Below, one piece after another: positions 1-6,068 of a stretch of DNA of 17,725 bases. Made by a program: the position numbers and the translations under genes. Numbering within the stretch: position 1 is the stretch's first letter; every line of letters begins with the position of its first letter. The notes below the pieces were generated by a model that made no database searches, was not told the origin of the DNA, and worked only from the letters and a program-made list of their open reading frames with translations. Source of the DNA: VFJL01 sp043752345 (GTDB lineage: Bacteria; Pseudomonadota; Gammaproteobacteria; Burkholderiales; Nitrosomonadaceae); the NCBI GenBank assembly GCA_043752345.1, contig JAYUYT010000012.1:1-17725 (forward strand). Reading direction: 5' to 3'.

Positions 1-94
1 GGCAAGTTCGGAGCAGTTGGAATTTCTTGTCGAAAACATATGCCAGTATTGGGTTGCAGCTGTTTTTCCCATAAATCCCAACTGCGTTTTTTAG
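1..94 (+). other. Foreign sequence abutting a broken gene, possible end of an inserted element
   Basis: One frame is open from base 2 to a TAG at 92-94 and lies in the same frame as the truncated DUF4325 gene that follows. Its translation, ending in PINPNCVF, does not resemble the ATPase domain that should precede DUF4325, and I do not recognise it. Family-like residues begin right after the stop, so the join lies at about 94-100. The simplest reading is the 3' end of an inserted element or a deletion junction. A transposase tail is possible but not shown: I see no inverted repeat pair, because the other end would lie outside the window. Confidence 0.35.
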
Positions 95-643
95 GATAAT
101 CCGCGCGAGGCGATTCTGGAGCTGGCCAAAGGCAAACTGACTACCGATCCGGTGCACCATACGGGCGAGGGGATTTTCTTTTCGTCGAAGGTGATGGATG
201 ACTTCGACATCCGTTCCGGCAAGCTGCATTTCGTGCATGATGACTGGGGCACGGATGTATTGCTGGAACGCGCTGCCGATGCGCCCGGCACGGTGGCGTT
301 GATGCGCCTGGCCAATGACAGCCAGCGCAATCTGAAAGAGGTGTTCGACCAGTTTGCCGCACCTGAGGAGTACACCTTCTCCAAGACTATCGTGCCGGTG
401 AAGCTGGCGCAGCATGAAGGGGAGAAGCTGGTTTCGCGTTCGCAGGCCAAGCGCCTTACCATGCGCTTCGAACGGTTCCAGACTGTTGTTCTCGACTTTG
501 CCGGGGTGGAAGAGATCGGGCAGGCATTTGCCGATGAAGTGTTTCGCGTTTTTCAGCAAGCCCATCCGGGGACGCGCTTATTGCCCATCAATCTGACCAC
601 GGAGGTCGGGAATATGGTGAAGCGGGTGATGGGGGCGGCTTGA
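95..643 (+). pseudogene. 5'-truncated ATPase/STAS-like (DUF4325) regulator
   Basis: This is the C-terminal part of a protein family that, from memory, has an N-terminal winged helix, a histidine-kinase-like ATPase domain and a C-terminal STAS-like DUF4325 domain. Family-like sequence starts at base 95 with REAILELAKGKLTTDP. Next comes HTGEGIFF, which looks like the glycine-rich ATP-lid motif of the ATPase fold. The DUF4325 half follows, with VSRSQAKR, a hydrophobic strand VVLDFAGVEEIGQAFADEVFRVF, and LLPIN near the end. Intact members are about 300 residues or more; about 182 remain here. The helix-turn-helix and the first ATP-binding motifs are missing, and a TAG precedes the homology. A GTG at 152 would allow a 163-residue product, but it falls inside the conserved lid and I see no convincing ribosome binding site, so I treat the gene as broken. 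The remaining frame is intact, which suggests recent damage. Confidence 0.75.
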
Positions 644-860
644 GTAGTTGCAATTCATGGGGGCGAATCAGGATGAATGCGAACTGGTCGCCAACGAAGC
701 TGCATGCCGCAGGGAAACGTTTACATTTGGTCGACATCAAATGCTTAATTAGGACGGTGGTAATAATTACACTTGGCTACCATGATTGACGCCGTCACCA
801 GTCAGATTGAGAGCTGCAATTTGGATGCCATTATTTCAGTGGATTATCTGGGTTAAAACC

Positions 861-1562
861 ATGAAGAATCTTTTCAGCTCCTTAAACGACGCAGAAATCG
901 ATCGGCTTGACCGGTTTCTGCTCGACCGTATCGACGAAGACGCCGACACGGATGGCAAGGACGAGGGTGTGCTGGATATTTCGGAGTTGGATGGTTTTTT
1001 CACTGCTCTTGTCAGCGGGCCGGTGATGATTCCGCCCTCGCGCTGGTTGCCTGTGGTGTGGGGTGATTTTGAACCAACGTGGGACAGTACAGAGGACTTC
1101 GAGGATGTCATTTCGTTGATGATACGGCACATGAACGGTATCGCTGCTACGTTGATGGAACAGCCGGAGGATTTCGAACCGATGTTTCTGGAGCGCGAGC
1201 TGGAGGGGAAGACCTACACCATCGTCGATGAGTGGTGCGAGGGCTATATGCGGGGTGTGGCGCTGGCGGCGGGCTCATGGAACGCAGGCGGTCTGCAGAT
1301 GAGCATTCTGCTCACACCCATCCGGGCGTTTTCGAGTGAAACGGAATGGCGGGCGCACGATATGTCTGCTGATGCAGAAATTGAACATATCCGGAATGCG
1401 ATTACACCCAATGTTCGCGAGATCCATGCTTGGTGGTTGGCGTGCCGTGACGATCCTGCGCCTTCTTCAGTGCCTGCACACCGTGCCGAACCGCGCGTCG
1501 GGCGCAACGATCCCTGCCCCTGCGGTAGTGGCAAGAAATACAAGAAGTGTTGTTTGCACTGA
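861..1562 (+). CDS. UPF0149 (YecA-like) protein with C-terminal SEC-C metal-binding motif
   Basis: A 233-residue protein of the YecA/UPF0149 family. The N-terminal two thirds carry the family landmarks LDGFFTALVSGPVMIPPS and DEWCEGYMRGV. The last 21 residues form a SEC-C motif, CPCGSGKKYKKCC (Cys219, Cys221, Cys230, Cys231; spacing CxCx8CC), the zinc-binding tail also found on SecA. No signal peptide or membrane segment is seen, so it is probably cytoplasmic. Its molecular role is not established; ribosome or SecB contact by analogy with other SEC-C tails is inference. The open frame extends back to a TTG at 786, but that stretch does not resemble the family and ATG 861 gives the normal N-terminus. 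No clear Shine-Dalgarno sequence precedes it. Bases 644-860 hold nothing I can name. Confidence 0.85.
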   Translation: MKNLFSSLNDAEIDRLDRFLLDRIDEDADTDGKDEGVLDISELDGFFTALVSGPVMIPPSRWLPVVWGDFEPTWDSTEDFEDVISLMIRHMNGIAATLMEQPEDFEPMFLERELEGKTYTIVDEWCEGYMRGVALAAGSWNAGGLQMSILLTPIRAFSSETEWRAHDMSADAEIEHIRNAITPNVREIHAWWLACRDDPAPSSVPAHRAEPRVGRNDPCPCGSGKKYKKCCLH

Positions 1563-1658
1563 TATTTCCGGATGACTCATCAGGACTATGGCGGGTAGAT
1601 ATCTTCAATTGGTCGGAGGAGCATGCCGCCGACAGAAAACCATAGGCACGACAATCGG

Positions 1659-1670
1659 CATCATATGATG
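1659..1670. promoter_or_regulatory. Perfect 12-bp palindrome upstream of vapB, candidate operator
   Basis: CATCATATGATG is a perfect palindrome 39 bases before the vapB start. Type II antitoxins with ribbon-helix-helix domains normally repress their own operon by binding such palindromes. Overlapping it is TATGAT (1664-1669), a fair -10 hexamer, although I see no good -35. The position and symmetry fit an autoregulatory VapB/VapBC operator; binding itself is inference. Confidence 0.45.
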
Positions 1671-1709
1671 TATGCTTTGATACAAATAATTTCTGAATGA
1701 GGTGTTCCT

Positions 1710-1907
1710 ATGCGCACAACCCTGAATATTGATGACCAATTGCTGGATGAAGCACAGCGCATTACGGGTATGTCCGAGAAGGCCAGCCTGGTGCGAGAGG
1801 GCCTGCGCGCACTAATTGAACGCGAGAGCGCCCGGCGGCTGGCGCGTCTCGGCGGCAGTGAGCCACAATTGGAACTGGTACCTCGCCGGCAGCCCGATCC
1901 AGCATGA
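1710..1907 (+). CDS. vapB: VapB-type antitoxin
   Basis: A 65-residue antitoxin. The N-terminal MRTTLNIDDQLLDEA is the beta strand and first helix of a ribbon-helix-helix DNA-binding domain, followed by a second helix, SEKASLVREGLRALIERE. The C-terminal tail ending QLELVPRRQPDPA is the kind of extended segment that wraps the toxin. It should neutralise the downstream PIN toxin and repress the operon. A GAGGTG Shine-Dalgarno sequence sits six bases before ATG. The stop codon overlaps the vapC start by four bases (ATGA), which implies translational coupling. The subfamily is the RHH type often annotated VapB or DUF2191. Confidence 0.9.
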   Translation: MRTTLNIDDQLLDEAQRITGMSEKASLVREGLRALIERESARRLARLGGSEPQLELVPRRQPDPA

Positions 1908-2272
1908 TCCTAACCGATACTTCGGTCTGGATCGATCACCTGCGCACCGGTGACGCTGAGCTGGCGGCGCTGCTGAACGGCAGCCAGGTGCTGATGCACC
2001 CCTTTGTACTCTGCGAGTTGGCATGCGGTAACTTGTGCAACCGGACTGAGGTGCTGGCGCTGCTCAAGGGTTTACCCCAGGCAGTACTCGCCACCGACGA
2101 GGAGGTACTGTTCTTCATCGAGCAGCACGCACTCATGGGGCGCGGTATTGGTTACGTCGATGCCCATTTGCTGGCTGCAGTGACATTGGGCGGTGTGACG
2201 AGAATCTGGACACGGGACAAACGGCTGCGAACAGTGGCCGATGCGCTGGCACTGGCGCATGGGAAGGATTGA
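1904..2272 (+). CDS. vapC: VapC-type PIN-domain ribonuclease toxin
   Basis: A 122-residue PIN-domain protein, the standard VapC length. Candidate catalytic acids are Asp5 in LTDTSVW, Glu38 in LCELACG, Asp86 in GYVDAHLLAA and Asp105 in WTRDKRL. These match the Mg2+-dependent endoribonuclease site, so the toxin is probably active. VapC toxins stop translation by cleaving RNA (initiator tRNA, other tRNAs or the rRNA sarcin-ricin loop, depending on the member); the target here cannot be read from sequence. It overlaps vapB by four bases and relies on coupled translation. All four acidic residues are present, so I see no sign of decay. Confidence 0.92.
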   Translation: MILTDTSVWIDHLRTGDAELAALLNGSQVLMHPFVLCELACGNLCNRTEVLALLKGLPQAVLATDEEVLFFIEQHALMGRGIGYVDAHLLAAVTLGGVTRIWTRDKRLRTVADALALAHGKD

Positions 2273-2290
2273 TCTTCCGGCATGAGCTGC

Positions 2291-2379
2291 GTTGAAGTAA
2301 GTGGGAAGTGGAAAGTGGTGAGTGGTGAGCGAAAAGTAGTAAGTAGTAAATTGTAAATAGTTAGCATAGTGGTAAATAG
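2291..2379. repeat. C-poor low-complexity tract of GTGAGT/GTAGTA-like units
   Basis: Directly after vapC the plus strand becomes an irregular run of short units such as AAGTGG, AGTGGTG and AGTAGTA. From 2291 to 2363 it contains a single C, at 2330. The units drift from G-rich to A/T-rich along the tract. It encodes nothing convincing on either strand. Such tracts arise by slippage; a role as a transcript end or recombination site is not shown. Confidence 0.6.
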
Positions 2380-2413
2380 GATAACTATTATTATCTTGTA
2401 ATCGGAAACCAGG

Positions 2414-2458
2414 TCAAAATTACAGCTAGGCAGGGGTATAATCGGGGGAAACCCTGCC
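2414..2458 (+). promoter_or_regulatory. Candidate sigma-70 promoter with inverted repeat around the -10
   Basis: A perfect TATAAT lies at 2437-2442 with a weak -35 (TCAAAA, 2414-2419) at 17-base spacing. A perfect 7-bp inverted repeat, GGCAGGG (2429-2435) and CCCTGCC (2452-2458), brackets the -10 and the expected start site near 2449. This suggests an operator or a hairpin at the 5' end of the message for the gene at 2491. Confidence 0.45.
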
Positions 2459-2490
2459 GTACGCAATTACCAAACCCTTACATTAACCGC

Positions 2491-3006
2491 ATGATTCTTC
2501 ATTGTTCCCAGAAGCTTGCTGCCAAACTGGCCGATGTCGCCGAGGTTTCTCCGGTGCCGCTGGAAGAAACCAGCCCGCTGGGCGGCTGGCATGGGCATTT
2601 GTTTACCGTTGACCGGCGGCAGTGCGTGCTGTTTTGTCACGATGCGACCCGCTTCACGCTGTTTCTTCCTGGATTGCGCAAGGAGCATTTCGTGGATCTG
2701 GGTGGCGAATGGTTTCGGCCGCTCTATCTTGCCACGCTCGCTGCTTTTGGCTGCCCGTCGGTGCAGCTCATGAAAGTCGAATTGGCGGTCGGGCCGATTC
2801 GTTTCGATACTGCCATTGACCGGTCGGTGCAGGGTTCCTTGCGCACAGCGCGGGAGGATCTGGAGGCGTGGGCCATGTGCGTGCCCAATGTACTGAGCCT
2901 GGACCCGATCGAGGTATCCTGTCAGCTCAGCCACAAGCCGACGACAAACCGGGGGAAATCGCTCTGGCCGGCGCAGGCGATGCTGGAAGCAGTAGCGCGG
3001 ATTTGA
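2491..3006 (+). CDS. DUF6933-like protein of unknown function
   Basis: A 171-residue soluble protein. It begins MILHCSQKLAAKL and has a conserved-looking core: LGGWHGHLFTVDRRQCVLF, then FCHDATRFTLFLPGLRK, and later DLEAWAMCVPNVLSLDPIEVSCQL. I recognise this as the family now labelled DUF6933, found in scattered bacteria, often near plasmid or accessory genes. No catalytic motif, signal peptide or membrane helix is evident. ATG 2491 gives the family's usual N-terminus, although no Shine-Dalgarno sequence is visible and the leader is likely short (start site near 2449). The gene stands alone between vapBC and the TPR gene. The function is unknown and the family assignment is from memory. Confidence 0.75.
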   Translation: MILHCSQKLAAKLADVAEVSPVPLEETSPLGGWHGHLFTVDRRQCVLFCHDATRFTLFLPGLRKEHFVDLGGEWFRPLYLATLAAFGCPSVQLMKVELAVGPIRFDTAIDRSVQGSLRTAREDLEAWAMCVPNVLSLDPIEVSCQLSHKPTTNRGKSLWPAQAMLEAVARI

Positions 3007-3127
3007 GCGGAATATTCAAATACAAGTAAATTTATGATTTTCAGAAATGCTAATAATAAGTTAATAATAATTATCTTGTATGTTTATGATACCTTGCAAC
3101 CCATTGATATTATGGAATAGTGTAAGA

Positions 3128-4342
3128 ATGCGCAGAAAGAATTGTATGAGCAGGGCGATGTTGGGATTGGCGGCGCTTTTGTTCATGCTCGGCATGGGCG
3201 GACATGCCCATGCGCAAGGGAAAGAGTGGAAGAAGCTCAACAATGAGGTCATGTCGCTATACCGGCAGGGCCAATATGATCGCGCCGTCGCGGCCGCGAG
3301 AAAGTCACTACAGGTCGCCGAAAAAACGGTTGGCCCGAATCATACCAATGTAGCCATGAGCCTGAACAATCTGGCGGAACTGTACCGCGCACTGGGTCAG
3401 TACGAACTGGCCAAGCCGTTGCATAAGCGCGCGCTGACGATTCGGGAGCAGATGCTCGGTCCGGATCATCCGCTGGTGGCCGCGAGTTTGAACAATCTGG
3501 CGGAGTCGTACCTCGCTCAAGGGCAAGACGAGCAGGCTGGAATACTCTTCCAGCGTGCGCTGACGGTTATGGAGAAAACCCTCAGCTCGGATCATCCTTT
3601 GATAGCTACGAGCATGAACAGCCTGGCAATGGTGTACGATTCCCAGGGCAAGTACTCGCAAGCCGAGCCGCTCTACCAACGTGCGCTGGCAATCTGGGAG
3701 AAGACTCTCGGGCCGGATCACCCCGATGTGGCCAGGAGCCTGAACAATCTGGCATCGGTGTACTATTCCCAAGGCCGCTACGCGCAGGCCGAGCCGCTTT
3801 ACCAACGTGCGTTGGCAATCTGGGAAAAGGCTCTTGGTCCAGATCATCCAGATATCGCCCACAGCTTGAACAACCTGGCGGCGCTGTATTATTCCCAAGG
3901 CAAGTACGAGCAAGCCGAGCCACTGTATAAGCGCGCATTGGAAATCGGGGAAAAGGCCAACGATCCGGATCACCCTGATGTGGCCACGAGTCTCAACAAC
4001 CTGGCGGAGCTGTACCGTGCCCAAGGCAAGGGTGAGCAGGCTGAGCCGCTGTATAAGCGTTCGCGAGCAATCTGGGAGAGAGCCTTGGGCCAGGATCACC
4101 CCAAAGTTGCCACGAGCCTGAATAATCTCGCACTATTGTACGATTCCCAAGGCAAGTACGAATTGGCCGAGCCGTTATACCTGCGCTCGCTGTCAATTTG
4201 GGAAAAAGCATTTGGCTTAAATCATCCAGACGTGGCCACGAGTCTGGAAAATCGGGCGACACTTTATCGCAAAACCGGCAGGAAAGAGAAGGCTGCTGCG
4301 CTGGAACAGCGGGCTGCAATCATTCGGACAATGGGACGGTGA
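3128..4342 (+). CDS. Exported tetratricopeptide-repeat protein (kinesin-light-chain type)
   Basis: After a basic N-terminus (MRRKN), a hydrophobic core LGLAALLFMLGMGG and a likely cleavage site after AHAHAQ, the protein consists of eight full 42-residue TPR units and one partial unit. The units follow the pattern NNLAxLYxxQGKYxxAEPLYxRALxIxEKxLGPDHPxVAxSL, the TPR_10/TPR_12 kinesin-light-chain class. TPR arrays form a superhelical scaffold for protein binding; the partner is unknown, but the signal peptide places it in the periplasm or outside. The frame opens at 3080, but ATG 3128 gives a clean signal peptide and lies 31 bases after the start site expected from a TATGAT -10 at 3085-3090. ATG 3146 is an alternative. 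Central units 4-6 are the most alike, as expected of an array that expands and contracts by recombination. The minus strand also stays open across it, an effect of the repeat codons. Confidence 0.88.
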   Translation: MRRKNCMSRAMLGLAALLFMLGMGGHAHAQGKEWKKLNNEVMSLYRQGQYDRAVAAARKSLQVAEKTVGPNHTNVAMSLNNLAELYRALGQYELAKPLHKRALTIREQMLGPDHPLVAASLNNLAESYLAQGQDEQAGILFQRALTVMEKTLSSDHPLIATSMNSLAMVYDSQGKYSQAEPLYQRALAIWEKTLGPDHPDVARSLNNLASVYYSQGRYAQAEPLYQRALAIWEKALGPDHPDIAHSLNNLAALYYSQGKYEQAEPLYKRALEIGEKANDPDHPDVATSLNNLAELYRAQGKGEQAEPLYKRSRAIWERALGQDHPKVATSLNNLALLYDSQGKYELAEPLYLRSLSIWEKAFGLNHPDVATSLENRATLYRKTGRKEKAAALEQRAAIIRTMGR

Positions 4343-4791
4343 ATCAGGTGGTTTATCCTGCATCATGCATCAAATGTTTAGATAAGATAAATAAACAATA
4401 GATAGTCATTACCAGTTATCTTAAGCAAAGATAATCTATCTTATACCGGCAGCTAGTTATGCCAACTTATTGATATTGAAGAGAAGTAGAAAAGCACCTC
4501 TGCTCAGCATGGGCAAGTAATTCGGATTGGAGCGAGGGGAATTTTCCGCCAGGAACTACTGCTTACAGACTCGATCGAGCCTAGGTAACGGGCCGCTATT
4601 TGAACCTATTCTCAGGATTAAGGAAAAACTAATTTTCTTAAATATGAGGTTTGGTGCGGCAAAAAGAAACCCGATAATGAGTGGACGTACACACTCTTCT
4701 TCGGTGCAGAGATCCCGTTTTCCGCGTCAATTTATCAGGGTTTATTTGGCCACATTACTAGCGATTTAATGGCCTAAGTAAATAATAAATA

Positions 4792-4805
4792 TCTTGATAT
4801 CAAGA
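4792..4805. repeat. Perfect 14-bp palindrome TCTTGATATCAAGA
   Basis: An exact palindrome in AT-rich surroundings. The half-site TATCTTGA or its complement recurs in this part of the window: TTATCTTGTA near 2391 and 3071, and both arms of the inverted repeat at 5284-5307. It may be a regulator site or part of a dispersed repeat. Confidence 0.5.
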
Positions 4806-5276
4806 ATTCAAGGAAATATTATATGTTCTATTTTTAGATAACCCTCTCGATAACACCGAGTCCGGCAATATCTATAAATTGACCGGATACAGCGCCGAGG
4901 TGGCTGCAAATTGCGCTTATTCCTGGTTATCGCGCATAAGACTGTACTCGGTAGCGCTCGAGTCGACCCAAGCCATGGGTTCCTCCATTGAGCTCGCTGG
5001 AATCCGGTTTTTAGGACTCGAACGGGGAGAGCGTATCAGTTGAAAATGAGGAAAGAAATTTCCTGGGGCTGTAAATACCGGTTTTCATCCAGGCTATTTC
5101 TGCAGATAGTTGCTTCAAACAACCCCAATTCCATCTCCTGCTGCCACCTCGGCCTGTTTATGCTTATCACTTTCAAATCACCTTGCGCGCTTTAAGGCAT
5201 GCCGTAATCGGTTGATAAATTCTATTGCACTTCACCTACGGCCATTAGAATAGGAAAATAATGGATGGTCAGTATT

Positions 5277-5339
5277 CATGGTATCAAGATAATGAATATT
5301 ATCTTGAATTCACATTATAAAAAATAACTGACTGATATT
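5277..5339 (+). repeat. Copy 1 of a diverged direct duplication
   Basis: The right end, TAACTGACTGATATT (5325-5339), recurs exactly at 5775-5789. The sequence before it aligns in order with 5726-5774: GGTATCAAG with GGTCTCAAG, TGAATATTAT with TGAATATATT, and ACATT with ACATT. This indicates an old duplication of about 63 bases. In both copies TAA precedes CTGACTGATATT, so any coding there would start after it. Confidence 0.5.
5284..5307. repeat. Inverted repeat TCAAGATAAT / ATTATCTTGA with 4-base spacer
   Basis: Ten-bp arms match perfectly around GAAT. There is no T tract after it, so a terminator is unlikely. The arms share their outer bases with the palindrome at 4792-4805. It falls inside the possible 19-codon frame 5261-5320 and inside the block that is duplicated at 5726-5789. 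Confidence 0.55.
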
Positions 5340-5493
5340 GTTGAAGACTTGAAAAACTCACCTGATCGATACGCCGATGACAATAGTTGGATTCTGAATT
5401 TAGATCACGCGAAATGGTGTGAGAAGTAGCTGGCTAATAGAGCGCTTGGCTGCGGCATTTAATCGTTAAACTGGGCTACTAGATCAGTTAGAG

Positions 5494-5562
5494 AAAGATA
5501 TTTATCTTTGATTACGGTGATCAAAGCGCCAAAAGGGATCCTCCAACGCGGGTGATCCTTTT
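5494..5562 (+). other. Three adjacent hairpins, the last terminator-like
   Basis: Three stems follow one another. AAAGATA/TATCTTT occupies 5494-5509. CTTTGAT/ATCAAAG occupies 5506-5526 and overlaps the first stem, so the two exclude each other. AAAAGGGATC pairs with GATCCTTTT across 5531-5562, with one bulged G, and ends in TTTT. Overlapping stems followed by a terminator-like stem resemble an attenuator or the end of a small RNA. No matching gene start follows closely, so the function is open. Confidence 0.35.
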
Positions 5563-5725
5563 GAATGGATTTTACGGAATTCTTCTGCCAGGCAGGTCGG
5601 TAAGCAGGGGCGTAACCATGAGGGACGCCATGCTTTTCATCAGTCGCCTTTTTCCCGGTGCTAATTTAGCAAGTTCTCTTTCATAAATAAAAACGTAATC
5701 TGAGCAAAGATTAAATATCTAGATA

Positions 5726-5789
5726 TGTTGGTCTCAAGAGATCTGAATATATTCTGTATTCTGGTGACATTTTCTAACTGACTGATATT
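5726..5789 (+). repeat. Copy 2 of the diverged direct duplication
   Basis: This is the partner of 5277-5339. It has lost the perfect inverted repeat of copy 1, so one copy is either degraded or has gained symmetry. The 15-bp right end is identical between copies. Sequence beyond the right end differs entirely, which fixes the duplication boundary. Confidence 0.5.
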
Positions 5790-5830
5790 CATGAATTGAT
5801 TTGGAATGAGTGAATCAGTTGCTTTGGTAA

Positions 5831-5918
5831 CTGGCTACTGCCGCTTCCGAGTAAACTTCGGAGTGATATTGTCGGTAGTCAGAGGAATAGAAATTTTCTA
5901 CGGAGCTTTGCTTCGTAG
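5831..5918 (+). other. Pair of hairpins, possible structured RNA or degenerate repeat
   Basis: An outer stem pairs 5831-5843 (CTGGCTACTGCCG) with 5873-5882 (CGGTAGTCAG) with bulges, and encloses an inner CCGAG/CTTCGG stem. A second hairpin, CTACGGAG (5898-5905) with CTTCGTAG (5911-5918), has one G-T pair and a five-base loop. They lie 150-240 bases before the ATPase gene. I do not recognise an RNA family, and a chance origin cannot be excluded. Confidence 0.3.
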
Positions 5919-6068
5919 TGATCAGGGCAGATATAAACCCGCAGGGCGCTGACGAGATAGATGGTGTTTTCTCGCAGCCAGTTTCCATGCATATTTTTGA
6001 TTAGAGCTAACAATAAGTAGTTAGATGTGGTATATATAAGCAAATAATATTTAACTAGGATATTGATC

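Larger units (their letters stand above)
4343..6068. other. 1.7-kb region without a convincing gene; palindromes, hairpins and possible gene remnants
   Basis: No frame here has a good start, a Shine-Dalgarno sequence and recognisable protein together. Base composition changes from AT-rich (4370-4460, 4780-4835, 5690-5800, 5990-6060) to mixed. Open stretches without good starts exist. One runs 4798-5043 and is 81 codons, containing NIYKLTGYSAEVAANCAYSW. Another runs 5328-5429 and is 33 codons, ending DDNSWILNLDHAKWCEK. A further possible mini-gene is 5261-5320, 19 codons, with an AGGA before its ATG. They could be remnants of a small decayed gene cluster, or chance. Palindromes and hairpins are listed separately. 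No tRNA or rRNA is seen. Confidence 0.6.

Noticed and set aside
3308..4099. Long open frame (263 codons) on the minus strand opposite the TPR gene
   Set aside because: It mirrors the repeated codons of the TPR units; its translation is itself a repeat with no family resemblance.
4527..4769. 80-codon frame from a TTG
   Set aside because: No ribosome binding site, odd composition and no family resemblance; treated as part of the gene-free region.
5013..5030. GGACTCGAACGGGG resembles the complement of a tRNA T-loop
   Set aside because: The flanking bases do not form a T stem on either strand, and no acceptor or anticodon arm is present.
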